A stretch of 19,853 bases of DNA from JANNHK01 sp034408875 (GTDB lineage Bacteria > Actinomycetota > Acidimicrobiia > IMCC26256 > PALSA-610), in contig JAWXCJ010000003.1 in NCBI GenBank assembly GCA_034408875.1, positions 1-19,853 on the forward strand, given 5' to 3'. The notes beneath the pieces were generated by a model, which saw only the letters and a list, made by a program, of their open reading frames with translations, had not been told where the DNA came from and ran no database searches. Of this stretch, positions 1 to 7,421 are shown in pieces (position 1 is the first letter of the stretch; the number at the start of each line of letters is the position of its first letter). Position numbers and translations under genes: made by a program.

Positions 1-477
1 CTCACGTCACCCGGCAACGCCGACTTCGTGAAGAGCCCCGGCTGCTACCACGAGACGATTGCCTACTCGGACCTGTCGAGGTTGCCGGCCGGCGACGCGA
101 TGTTTGTCGACATCGCCGGCAACGGCGACGTACGCAATGCGGTACACGGCCACTACGGCGACCGACTCGCGCACAGCATGATCGTCGGCAGCACCCACTG
201 GGACACTGGTGGTGGTGCGCCACCGCCCGACGCGGGACCGACACCCGAGTTCTTCTTCGCGCCGACGCAGATCTCGAAACTCACCCACGACTTGGGCCAG
301 GACGGCGTCGACAAGAAGGTCGGCGACGCGTGGCGCAGCTACCTCGGCTTCACCGACGGCTGGCTGACGATCGAGGAGCACGCCGGTCCGAAGGCGGTCG
401 AAGCTGTCTACCAAACGTTGCTCGAAGGGCGGGTCGACCCGCGCGTCGGCTTCGCGTGCACGATGGAGGAAACCTGA
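1..477 (+). CDS. DUF2855 family protein, C-terminal part
   Basis: The reading frame is open from base 1 to a TGA at 475-477, so the N-terminus lies outside the window and 158 residues are visible. The text starts TSPGNADFVKS, followed by a segment like the cofactor-domain end of medium-chain reductase-type proteins (VDIAGNGDVRNAV), then GSTHWD and EFFFAPTQISK. I recognise this as the C-terminal half of the DUF2855 family, which resembles quinone oxidoreductase/MDR proteins but has no established reaction. A GTG at 28 is internal, because homologous sequence continues before it. The next gene's ATG shares the last base of this stop (TGATG), which suggests translational coupling. The family call is from memory of its sequence pattern. 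The function in this cluster, perhaps reducing a substrate of the dehalogenase or sulfatase, is only inference. Confidence 0.75.
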   Translation, partial: LTSPGNADFVKSPGCYHETIAYSDLSRLPAGDAMFVDIAGNGDVRNAVHGHYGDRLAHSMIVGSTHWDTGGGAPPPDAGPTPEFFFAPTQISKLTHDLGQDGVDKKVGDAWRSYLGFTDGWLTIEEHAGPKAVEAVYQTLLEGRVDPRVGFACTMEET

Positions 478-707
478 TGTCGACATCGGCGCCCGGTTAC
501 GGCACGCCCAACTGGGAGATGCTCGGCCGCCGGCTCAAGCTCGAACCCGACGCCTACGTCGAGTTTACGATCGTCATGTCGTGCCTCCCGACCGCGTTCG
601 ACGTCGTTGTCGCCGCCGCGAAGGCGGCCGACGAGGCCCACGTCATGTGCGTGACCCGCGATATCGACAACCTGATCTCCTCGATCACGACCGCCCCGGA
701 GGCGTGA
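477..707 (+). CDS. Hypothetical small protein (76 aa)
   Basis: This small frame starts with an ATG whose A is the last base of the upstream TGA and ends at TGA 705-707, one base before the next ATG. The placement inside a tight gene string and the strongly GC-rich third codon positions support it as real. It begins MSTSAPGYGTPNWEMLGRR. A mixed acidic and hydrophobic core follows (YVEFTIVMSCLPTAFDVVV), then AAAKAADEAHVMCV. It has no signal peptide, no clear membrane segment and no metal motif, although two Cys residues are present. I do not recognise the family. Position suggests a partner of the DUF2855 protein or of the dehalogenase. A GGAGG just before its stop serves the next gene. Confidence 0.6.
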   Translation: MSTSAPGYGTPNWEMLGRRLKLEPDAYVEFTIVMSCLPTAFDVVVAAAKAADEAHVMCVTRDIDNLISSITTAPEA

Positions 708-708
708 A

Positions 709-1617
709 ATGGAAGTGCTCCGCACACCCGACGAGCGGTTCGCCGACCTCGAGGACTACGAGTACGAACCGCACTACCGCGACGTCAAGGCAGCCGACGG
801 CACGATGCTGCGGTTCCATTTCGTCGACGAAGGCCCGCGCGACGCGGAGCCGGTGTTGCTGCTGCACGGCAACCCGTCGTGGTCGTACATCCACCGGCAC
901 ATGATCCGCGGTCTCGTCGACCTCGGCCACCGCGTGATCGCGCTCGACCTCATGGGCATGGGTCGTTCCGACAAGCCGACGGCGCGTTCCGACTACACAC
1001 TCGCCGCGCATGTCGACTGGATGGGCCAGTGGCTCGAGGCCGAGGACCTCACCGATATCACGTTGTACTGCCAGGACTGGGGCGGTCTCGCGGGGCTCCA
1101 GTTGCTGCCGAAGCACGGCGACCGGTTCGCGCGCGTGATCGCGTCGAACACGGGCATCCCGACCGGTGAAGGTGTCAACGCGTTCATGGAGAGCTGGCTC
1201 GAGTTCAGCCAGCGCGCCGACACGTTGCCGATCGCCAAACTCATTGCCGGCTCGGCGACTCGGAAACTGACCGACGGTGAGAAGGCCGCGTACGAAGCGC
1301 CCTATCCCGACGGTACCTACATGACGTGCCCGATTCAGTTCCCGTTACTCATCCCGCTCCAGCCCGACAACCCGGGCGTGCCGATGTGTCGAGCGACGTG
1401 GAAGTACCTCGAAACGTGGGAGAAGCCGTTCCTCACGGTCTACGGCTCCGAGGACCCGGTGTCGTTCAAGCCGGGCGCGCACCTCAAGTTCCAGCGCAAG
1501 GTGCCGGGCGCGGCCGGCCGGCCCCACCGGGTCATCGAGGGCGCGCATCACTTCATCCAGGAAGACGCCCCGGACGAGTTGGTGCAGATCATCGACGAGT
1601 TCGCCCGCAAGGCCTGA
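709..1617 (+). CDS. Haloalkane dehalogenase, DhlA-like (HLD-I) type
   Basis: This 302-residue alpha/beta-hydrolase is predicted to hydrolyse a carbon-halogen bond to an alcohol plus halide in the cytoplasm. The N-terminal LRTPDERFADL is typical of the HLD-I subgroup. HGNPSWSY (53-60) forms the oxyanion region and DLMGMGRSDKP follows. The nucleophile elbow is CQDWGG with Asp123 and the halide-binding Trp124. The cap holds Trp163, in the place of the second halide-binding Trp of DhlA. The acid is probably Asp249 (GSEDPV) and the base His281 (GAHHF), so the catalytic set looks complete. HLD-I members usually have HGEP; here it is HGNP, as in HLD-II enzymes. The start ATG has a GGAGG at 698-702. 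It is a paralogue of the gene at 4548. Substrate cannot be read from sequence; an epoxide-hydrolase-like role is a less likely alternative. Confidence 0.88.
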   Translation: MEVLRTPDERFADLEDYEYEPHYRDVKAADGTMLRFHFVDEGPRDAEPVLLLHGNPSWSYIHRHMIRGLVDLGHRVIALDLMGMGRSDKPTARSDYTLAAHVDWMGQWLEAEDLTDITLYCQDWGGLAGLQLLPKHGDRFARVIASNTGIPTGEGVNAFMESWLEFSQRADTLPIAKLIAGSATRKLTDGEKAAYEAPYPDGTYMTCPIQFPLLIPLQPDNPGVPMCRATWKYLETWEKPFLTVYGSEDPVSFKPGAHLKFQRKVPGAAGRPHRVIEGAHHFIQEDAPDELVQIIDEFARKA

Positions 1618-1621
1618 CCGC

Positions 1622-2239
1622 GTGACAGACCTTCGTGAGAGTGTTGCCGTCGACGGGCGCACGGCCCGTCGTGAACGCAACCGGGTCGCGGTGCTCGACG
1701 CCGTGCTCGAACTGTTCTCCGAGGGCGATCTCGACCCGAGTCCCGGAGCCGTCGCGCGACGATCGGGCGTTTCGTTACGGTCGGTGTACCGCTACGTCGC
1801 GGATCGCGAAGGCTTGGCTCGCGAAGCGATCGGCCGCCACCAGGAGAAGATCGCGCCACTGTTCGTCCTGCACGAGTTGGGCGAAGGCTCGTTCGAAGAA
1901 CGGGTGGGGCGGTTTGTCGCGGCCCGGATGACGCTCCACGACGCGATCGCCTCGACGCACCTCGCGGCCCGGTTGCGGGCGCCGGCGAGCCCGATCATCA
2001 AGGAGCGGGTCGAGACCGGCCGCGAGACCATGCGGGCGCAGCTCGACCGGCAGTTCGCGCCGGAGCTGCGGTTGTTGACAGCGGCGACGCGCCGCAACGT
2101 CGCGACCGCGGCCGACGCCCTGACGCAACTCGAAGGCATCGACTACTTTCGGCTCCATTGCGGCCTCTCGTCCCGAGTGACGCGCGATGTGTTGGTGGAT
2201 GCGTTGACGCGCTTGTTGCAGACGCAGGAGGAAGCATGA
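1622..2239 (+). CDS. TetR/AcrR family transcriptional regulator
   Basis: This is a 205-residue protein starting at GTG, four bases after the dehalogenase stop. Residues 15-65 form a TetR-type helix-turn-helix: RRERNRVAVLDAVLELFSEG, then GAVARRSGVSLRSVYRYVADREGL. The recognition helix is around SLRSVYRYV. The remainder is an alpha-helical ligand-binding domain (FVAARMTLHDAIASTHLAARL) without a family-specific motif. It lies inside the operon between a dehalogenase and a sulfatase, so a local repressor responding to a substrate of these enzymes is likely. No operator palindrome is visible near it, because the genes are packed without gaps. If it controls the cluster, its operator should lie upstream of the window. 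The last codons carry the AGGAGGA ribosome site of the sulfatase, whose ATG overlaps this stop by four bases. Confidence 0.88.
   Translation: MTDLRESVAVDGRTARRERNRVAVLDAVLELFSEGDLDPSPGAVARRSGVSLRSVYRYVADREGLAREAIGRHQEKIAPLFVLHELGEGSFEERVGRFVAARMTLHDAIASTHLAARLRAPASPIIKERVETGRETMRAQLDRQFAPELRLLTAATRRNVATAADALTQLEGIDYFRLHCGLSSRVTRDVLVDALTRLLQTQEEA
2225..2231 (+). promoter_or_regulatory. Ribosome-binding site of the sulfatase gene
   Basis: The sequence AGGAGGA lies just before the ATG at 2236, inside the end of the TetR gene. It decides the sulfatase start: the frame is open back to 2158, but only the ATG at 2236 has a good Shine-Dalgarno site and the ATGA overlap with the previous stop. Confidence 0.6.
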
Positions 2240-4551
2240 CGAGTCCCGAACCGTTTGCCCCCGAACCGTTTGCCCCCGAACCGTTTGCCCCCGAACCGTT
2301 TGCCCCCGAACCGTTTGGGGGTGTCATCGGGCGCACGCTGGGGGAGTCGACGCCGTGGTGGCCGACGCGTCCGCATCCGGGGGAGGACGCGCCCAACGTC
2401 GTCGTGATCGTGCTCGACGACCTCGGGTTCTCGCACCTCGGTTGCTTCGGGTCGACGATCGACACACCGAATATCGACCGGCTCGCGGCCGGCGGGTTGC
2501 GCTACACGAACTTCCACGTTACGCCCGTGTGCTCGCCGACCCGGGCCGCGCTGCTCACCGGCCGCAATCACCACGAAGTCGGGATGCGGTCGGTGTCGAA
2601 CTTCAACACCGGCTTCCCGCACATGCGCGGCCACGTCAGCAACCACGCCGCGACCGTGGCCGAGGTGCTGCGCGACGAGGGCTACACGACCTTCGCACTG
2701 GGCAAGTGGCACCTGTGCCAGATGGAAGACACGTCGGCGGCCGGGCCCTACGACCAGTGGCCGTGCCGGCGCGGCTTCGATCGCTTCTACGGGTTCCTCG
2801 ACGGCGAGACCGACCAGTTCCACCCGGAGCTCGTGTACGACAACCACGCGGTCGAACCGCCGAAGTCGGCGGACGACGGCTACCACCTCAGCGAAGATCT
2901 CGTCGACCGCGCGGTCGGCTTCGTGCACGACGCGAAGTCGATCCGGCCCGACAAGCCGTTCTTCATGTACCTGGCGTTCGGCGCGACCCACGCACCGCAC
3001 CAGGCCCCGCGCGAGTACATGGACAAGTACCGCGGCCGCTTCGACGACGGCTGGGACGCGACCCGCGACGAATGGTTCGCCCGCCAGCACGAACTCGGGC
3101 TGCTCCCCGAAGGAACGGAACTCGCGCCGCGGAACCCCGGCGTCGAAGCCTGGGACACACTGCCCGAGAACCATCGTCTGCTCGCGGCACGCTTGCAGGA
3201 AGCCTTCGCCGCGTTCCTCGACCACACCGACGCACAGATCGGCCGGTTCGTCGACGCGCTCGCGCAGGTTGGCCAGCTCGACAACACGATCATTCTCTTG
3301 CTGTCCGACAACGGCGCGAGCCAAGAGGGTGGACCGTTCGGCGTGTTGCACGAGATGAAGTTCTTCAACTTCATCCTCGAAACGCCTGACGAGGCTGTCG
3401 CCCGTCTCGACGACATCGGCGGGCCGCACAGCCACTCGAACTACCCGTGGGGGTGGTCGCAGGCCGGGAACACGCCGTTCAAGTGGTACAAGCAGAACAC
3501 GCACGAGGGCGGGGTACACGTGCCGCTCGTCGTGCACTGGCCCGCCGGCATCGGCGACGCGGGCAGCCTGCGTGACCAGTTCCACCACGTGAACGACATC
3601 GCACCGACGATCTACGACCTCATCGGCGTGACGCCGCCCGCGGTGTACCGCGGCTACGAGCAGTTGCCGATCACGGGTACGTCGTTGCGATACACGTTCG
3701 AGCAACCCGACGCGCCGACCACGAAGACCGTGCAGTACTTCGAGATGATGGGCCACCGGGCGATCTACGCCGACGGGTGGAAAGCCGTGACGCGCCACAA
3801 GCCCGGCGATTCGTACGACGACGACGACACGTGGGAGCTGTACCACGTCGAGCACGACCGGTCGGAGTGCCGCGACCTCGCCGCCGAGATGCCCGACAAG
3901 GTTGCCGAACTGGTCGCGTTGTGGTGGCGCGAAGCCGAGGAGCACGGTGTGTTGCCGCTCGACGACCGCACGGTCGAACTGTTCGGTGCGTGGTTCCGCG
4001 ATCGCTCGCCGCACCCCGCCGACAAGCACTACGTCTATCGCCCACCGATGTCACCGCTGCCCGCGCAGGTCGGCGCGTCGATCGGCGGCCGCAGTTACGA
4101 CTTCAGCGCAACGATTGACCGGCCCGCGGGTGCGAACGGCGTGCTCTACGCGACCGGTACCGAGAACTCGGGCGTGAGCATCTTCGTGCAGGGCGACCGG
4201 TTGGTGTTCGACTACAACTGCTTCGGCGAACACCAGGTCGTCGCGTCGAAGCGCGAAGTACCGGTCGGCCCGTCGGTAATCGGCGTGCGGTTCCGCCGGC
4301 ACGGCAAGACCGGTGACGCGACGCTCGTGATCGACAACGAAGATTGCGGCTCGCTGGAGATCCCCTACGTAATGCGGATGATGTCGAGTACCGGGCCGAG
4401 TGTGGGCTACGACCACGGCTCACCCGTGAGCGAGCTGTACGACGGCCCGTTCCCGTTCGAGGGCCGGTTGGAACGCGTCGACATTCAACTCGTGTCGATT
4501 GCACCCGACGATGCCGCGACCGCCGAGCGCTCGACGATGGCCCGCCAGTGA
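2236..4551 (+). CDS. Arylsulfatase, type I (formylglycine-dependent)
   Basis: This 771-residue sulfatase hydrolyses sulfate esters. After a repeat-rich N-terminus (PEPFA units, residues 4-27) comes VVVIVLDDLG with metal-binding Asp61-Asp62. Then comes CSPTRAALLTG, where Cys99 is the residue converted to formylglycine. LGKWHL and LLLSDNGAS supply further active-site residues. GGVHVPLVVHWP is typical of the family. The last 170 or so residues (from GGRSYDFSATIDRP) look like a beta-sandwich C-terminal domain. Length and layout fit the large mycobacterial AtsA/AtsD-type arylsulfatases. No signal peptide is visible, so a cytoplasmic location is likely. Maturation needs a formylglycine-generating enzyme, which is not in the window. 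The start overlaps the TetR stop and the second dehalogenase overlaps its stop (GTGA). The substrate is unknown. Confidence 0.92.
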   Translation: MTSPEPFAPEPFAPEPFAPEPFAPEPFGGVIGRTLGESTPWWPTRPHPGEDAPNVVVIVLDDLGFSHLGCFGSTIDTPNIDRLAAGGLRYTNFHVTPVCSPTRAALLTGRNHHEVGMRSVSNFNTGFPHMRGHVSNHAATVAEVLRDEGYTTFALGKWHLCQMEDTSAAGPYDQWPCRRGFDRFYGFLDGETDQFHPELVYDNHAVEPPKSADDGYHLSEDLVDRAVGFVHDAKSIRPDKPFFMYLAFGATHAPHQAPREYMDKYRGRFDDGWDATRDEWFARQHELGLLPEGTELAPRNPGVEAWDTLPENHRLLAARLQEAFAAFLDHTDAQIGRFVDALAQVGQLDNTIILLLSDNGASQEGGPFGVLHEMKFFNFILETPDEAVARLDDIGGPHSHSNYPWGWSQAGNTPFKWYKQNTHEGGVHVPLVVHWPAGIGDAGSLRDQFHHVNDIAPTIYDLIGVTPPAVYRGYEQLPITGTSLRYTFEQPDAPTTKTVQYFEMMGHRAIYADGWKAVTRHKPGDSYDDDDTWELYHVEHDRSECRDLAAEMPDKVAELVALWWREAEEHGVLPLDDRTVELFGAWFRDRSPHPADKHYVYRPPMSPLPAQVGASIGGRSYDFSATIDRPAGANGVLYATGTENSGVSIFVQGDRLVFDYNCFGEHQVVASKREVPVGPSVIGVRFRRHGKTGDATLVIDNEDCGSLEIPYVMRMMSSTGPSVGYDHGSPVSELYDGPFPFEGRLERVDIQLVSIAPDDAATAERSTMARQ
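2245..2317 (+). repeat. 15-bp tandem repeat coding PEPFA units
   Basis: Four exact copies of CCCGAACCGTTTGCC (2245-2304) are followed by a 13-base partial copy ending at 2317. The period is a multiple of three, so gain or loss of a copy changes the N-terminus of the sulfatase by five residues without shifting the frame. It sits right after the start codon. Confidence 0.95.
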
Positions 4552-5480
4552 CCGTCGAGTTCGTGCGCACGCCCGACGAGCGGTTCGCCGCGCTCGACTG
4601 GCCGTACGCGCCGCACTACATCGAACATGCCGGCGAGGGAGCCATGCTCACGGGCCTGCGCCAGCACTACGTCGACGAGCACCCAGCCGGTACGCCGCGC
4701 GGCACGTTTCTCTTGCTGCACGGCGAGCCGACGTGGGCGTACCTCTACCGCGAGTGGATCGACCCGCTCGTCAACCTCGGGTACCGCGTCGTCGCGCTCG
4801 ACCACATCGGCTTCGGTCGTTCCGACAAGCCGGTCGCCGACGAGTGGTACACGATCGCGAGACACCGCAAGGCGTTGGAGCACTGCATCGGCGAACTCGA
4901 CCTGCGCGACATCAACCTCGTGGTGCAGGACTGGGCCGGTCCGATCGGTCTCATCACCGCGGTGCGCGAACCGGAACGGTACGCACGCCTGTTCATCCTC
5001 AACACGTGGTTGCACGAGGACGGGTTCGAGTACGGCGACGGGATCAGGTGGTGGCGCCAAGCCGCGCTCGACCCCGAACAACTCGGTGGCGACATGCCGG
5101 TGGGCGGCATCGTGTCCGGCACGATGCGACGCACCGGGCACGACGCCACCGCGATCGGGGCCGCGTTCGACGCTCCGTTCCCCGATTTCGCGTCGAAGGC
5201 CGGTGCCCGCCGGTTCCCGGTGTGCATCCCCTTCGGCGAACCGGCGCTGGGCGACGCCGACGAACAGGCCCGCGCCCGTGCCGCGCTCCGCACGTGGACC
5301 GCGACCCCGGTGCACCTCGCGTTCGGCGATTCCGACCCCGTGTTCCCGTGGGAGTGGGCCGAGCAATGGGCGGCCGAGATTCCCGGCGCCACGCTCGACC
5401 GCATCGAGGGCGCCGGCCACTTCGTCCAGACCGACGCGCCCGACGACTGCCTCGGCATCGTCACCAAGTACTCGACGTAG
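4548..5480 (+). CDS. Second haloalkane dehalogenase-like alpha/beta-hydrolase
   Basis: This is a 310-residue paralogue of the gene at 709, sharing the N-terminal RTPDERFA and the overall layout. It starts at GTG 4548, which overlaps the sulfatase TGA by four bases; the longer open frame back to 4344 lies inside the sulfatase gene. HGEPTWAYLYR (58-68) is the DhlA-type oxyanion loop. VQDWAGPIG gives nucleophile Asp128 and halide-binding Trp129. Trp168/Trp169 in the cap (GIRWWRQ) may supply the second halide ligand. FGDSDPVFP gives the likely acid Asp263 and GAGHFVQ the base His291. All expected catalytic residues are present. The cap differs clearly from the first copy, so the two enzymes may take different substrates or act in sequence. 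Substrate is not predictable from the sequence. Confidence 0.85.
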   Translation: MTVEFVRTPDERFAALDWPYAPHYIEHAGEGAMLTGLRQHYVDEHPAGTPRGTFLLLHGEPTWAYLYREWIDPLVNLGYRVVALDHIGFGRSDKPVADEWYTIARHRKALEHCIGELDLRDINLVVQDWAGPIGLITAVREPERYARLFILNTWLHEDGFEYGDGIRWWRQAALDPEQLGGDMPVGGIVSGTMRRTGHDATAIGAAFDAPFPDFASKAGARRFPVCIPFGEPALGDADEQARARAALRTWTATPVHLAFGDSDPVFPWEWAEQWAAEIPGATLDRIEGAGHFVQTDAPDDCLGIVTKYST

Positions 5481-5484
5481 TGCT

Positions 5485-6327
5485 GTGTGGCGGGCCGTGC
5501 TCGCGTCCGTGCTCGTCGTTGCTGCTGGATGCGCTTCGTCGAGTGACGACGACTCGCCTGATGCGGCGCGGACCGGGTCGGGCGCGCTCTCCGTCGACTC
5601 GACGTGGCAGTGGCAACTCCAGGGCGATGTGAATGCCGAGTACGACGTCGACGTGTACGACATCGACCTGTTCGACAGCCCGCCCGAACTGATCGAAGCG
5701 CTCCAGGCCGACGGACGCACGGTCATCTGCTACTTCTCGGCCGGTTCCCACGAAGACTGGCGGCCCGACGCAGGCGACTTCGACGACGCCGCACTCGGCG
5801 AGTACCTCGACGGCTACGACACCGAGCGGTGGCTCGACGTGCGCGACGAGTCAGTACGCGCCGTGATTCGGGAGCGGCTCGACCTCGCCGTCGAGCGCGG
5901 GTGCGACGGTGTCGAACCCGACAACGTCGACGGCTACACGAACGACCCCGGCTTCGACCTGACCGCGGACGATCAGATCGGCTTCAACCGGTTCCTTGCG
6001 TCCGAGGCCCACGACCGAGGACTTCTGGTCGGGTTGAAGAATTCCCTCGACGAGATTCTCGCGCTGGTCGACGACTTCGACTTCGCGGTGAACGAGCAGT
6101 GCTTCGAGTACGACGAGTGCGACGCGCTGCAACCCTTCCTCGACCAGGGCAAGCCGGTGTTCACCGCCGAGTACGAAGACGGTCTCCGCACCGATCACGA
6201 CGAACTCTGCGCCGACGCCCGCGACCGGGGTTTGCACACGCTCATCCTGCCCGTCGACCTCGACGATTCGTTTCGCATTTCCTGCGACCGTGAGATAGCG
6301 CCGACTGGGCGGCCTGACCGCGGATAG
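5485..6327 (+). CDS. GH114-like glycoside hydrolase, lipoprotein
   Basis: This 280-residue protein begins at GTG 5485, four bases after the dehalogenase stop. The N-terminus is a short lipoprotein signal (RAVLASVLVVAAGC) with the lipidated Cys16 followed by Ser and Asp residues, so it should be anchored outside the membrane. The mature part fits the GH114 family of endo-alpha-1,4-polygalactosaminidase-like enzymes: WQWQLQGDV, VICYFSAGSHEDWRPD, GVEPDNVDGY, DDQIGFNRFLASEAH, LVGLKN, FAVNEQCFEYDEC. The likely acidic pair is Asp146 (PDN) and Glu204 (NEQC), 58 residues apart; this assignment relies on family memory. No dedicated promoter is visible, so it is probably the last gene of the operon, although a polysaccharide hydrolase is an odd partner for dehalogenases. 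Family call fairly sure, substrate not. Confidence 0.82.
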   Translation: MWRAVLASVLVVAAGCASSSDDDSPDAARTGSGALSVDSTWQWQLQGDVNAEYDVDVYDIDLFDSPPELIEALQADGRTVICYFSAGSHEDWRPDAGDFDDAALGEYLDGYDTERWLDVRDESVRAVIRERLDLAVERGCDGVEPDNVDGYTNDPGFDLTADDQIGFNRFLASEAHDRGLLVGLKNSLDEILALVDDFDFAVNEQCFEYDECDALQPFLDQGKPVFTAEYEDGLRTDHDELCADARDRGLHTLILPVDLDDSFRISCDREIAPTGRPDRG

Positions 6328-6330
6328 CGT
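6325..6330 (+). promoter_or_regulatory. Possible -10 box of a leaderless promoter
   Basis: TAGCGT fits the actinobacterial -10 pattern TANNNT and ends six bases before the ATG at 6337, which would make the A of the ATG the first transcribed base. The TAG is also the stop codon of the preceding gene. No -35 box is evident, and no Shine-Dalgarno site precedes this ATG, which agrees with leaderless translation. Confidence 0.35.
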
Positions 6331-6336
6331 CCGGAC

Positions 6337-7251
6337 ATGCGCATTGGATTGTCGGGCGGCGCCGCGAGCGCCGAGCGGATGGTGGAACAAGCCGTGCGGG
6401 CCGAAAGCGAAGGGTTTTCGAGCCTCTGGTACGCGAGTGCGATCGGTGGCGATCCGCTGGTCGCAATCGCGTTCGCGGGCAAGGCCACGACGGCGATCGA
6501 ACTGGGCACGTCGGTGTTGCAGACGTACACGTGTCATCCGGTCCTGCAGGCGAACCGGGCCGCGTCGGTCGCGGCGGGGATGGGTCGTGCCGGTTTCACG
6601 CTCGGGCTCGGGCCGTCGCACCAGCCGAACATCGAGCACACGTTCGGGCTTTCGTACGCGCACCCGGGCCGCCACACCGAGGAGTACGTGCGCGTGCTCT
6701 CGCCGATCCTGCGCGGCGAGTCGGTCGAGTTCCACGGCGACGACTTCGACATCGTGTTGGCCGGTCCCGTCCACCCGCTGCCGCACCCGGTGTCGCTGAT
6801 GATCTCGGCACTCGCACCCCGGATGTTGCGCGTGGCCGGCGAGCTCACCGACGGCACCATCTTGTGGATGGCCAATGCCCGCGCCGTCGAAACGCACGTC
6901 GCGCCGCGCATCAATAGGGCTGCGACCGCGGCCGGCCGCCCGGCTCCGCGTGTCGTGTGCGGACTCCCCATTGCGGTCACCGACGACGCGGACGAGGCCC
7001 GCAACGTCGCGGCGCAAGTGTTCGCCGGGTATGGCGTGCTCCCGAACTACCGCCGCATCCTCGACAGCGGCGGCGCCGACGGACCCGGTGACGTGGCGAT
7101 CGTCGGGAACGAAGCGGAAGTGACCGAGCAGCTGACCGCGCTGGCCGACGCCGGAGTCACCGACTTCTGGGCCGCGCCGTTCCCCGTCGGCGCCGACAAA
7201 CGAGCCGGCCGCCAACGCACAAGAGACCTCCTGCGCTCGCTGCTTCCGTGA
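6337..7251 (+). CDS. LLM-class F420-type oxidoreductase
   Basis: This 304-residue protein is of the luciferase-like monooxygenase fold (TIM barrel), in the actinobacterial subgroup that generally uses reduced F420 rather than FMN. Evidence includes the N-terminal MRIGLSGG, MVEQAVRAESEGFSSLWYAS, IELGTSVLQTYTCHPVLQA, FTLGLGPSHQP, YAHPGRHTEEYVRVL and the late VAIVGNEAEVTEQLTALADAGVTDF with an Asp-Phe-Trp near the end. The start ATG lacks a clear ribosome site and may be leaderless. The gene ends before a 170-base gap. It could act with the flavodoxin-like reductase that follows or with the upstream catabolic genes, but neither link is shown by the sequence. Cofactor is inferred from subgroup resemblance; FMN use cannot be excluded. 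Confidence 0.85.
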   Translation: MRIGLSGGAASAERMVEQAVRAESEGFSSLWYASAIGGDPLVAIAFAGKATTAIELGTSVLQTYTCHPVLQANRAASVAAGMGRAGFTLGLGPSHQPNIEHTFGLSYAHPGRHTEEYVRVLSPILRGESVEFHGDDFDIVLAGPVHPLPHPVSLMISALAPRMLRVAGELTDGTILWMANARAVETHVAPRINRAATAAGRPAPRVVCGLPIAVTDDADEARNVAAQVFAGYGVLPNYRRILDSGGADGPGDVAIVGNEAEVTEQLTALADAGVTDFWAAPFPVGADKRAGRQRTRDLLRSLLP

Positions 7252-7263
7252 ACCCCGCGCAGG

Positions 7264-7308
7264 TTTGGCGTCACCCGACGACCGAAACAGTCGCCGTATG
7301 ACGCAAAA
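7264..7308. promoter_or_regulatory. Imperfect inverted repeat in the 170-base gap
   Basis: TTTGGCGTCA (7264-7273) pairs with TGACGCAAAA (7299-7308) at nine of ten positions, and inside them CGAC (7276-7279) pairs with GTCG (7290-7293). There is no run of T after it, so it is not a typical terminator. It could be an operator for the downstream reductase or a transcript hairpin. In the rest of the gap (7252-7421) I see only a weak extended -10-like TGGTAGAAG at 7388-7396, without a -35 box. Confidence 0.35.
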
Positions 7309-7421
7309 TCCTGCGGGCGCGGTCAGGAGTCGAGGGTCTTGCCTGCAACCCGCCCACTCGTTGGACGGGCCACGGCCCCTCGTTGCGTGGTAGAAGCGTC
7401 GGGGCGAGAGGAGAGGTACAT

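Noticed and set aside
2245..2317. CRISPR-like array
   Set aside because: The units are 15 bases without spacers and code for PEPFA inside a gene, so this is a tandem coding repeat.
2143..4029. 628-residue open frame on the - strand opposite the sulfatase
   Set aside because: The + strand has a complete sulfatase; the - strand frame shows no family motif and only mirrors the repeat.
7367..7377. GGGCC/GGCCC hairpin in the gap before the flavodoxin-like gene
   Set aside because: A two-base loop is too tight, and no T run follows.
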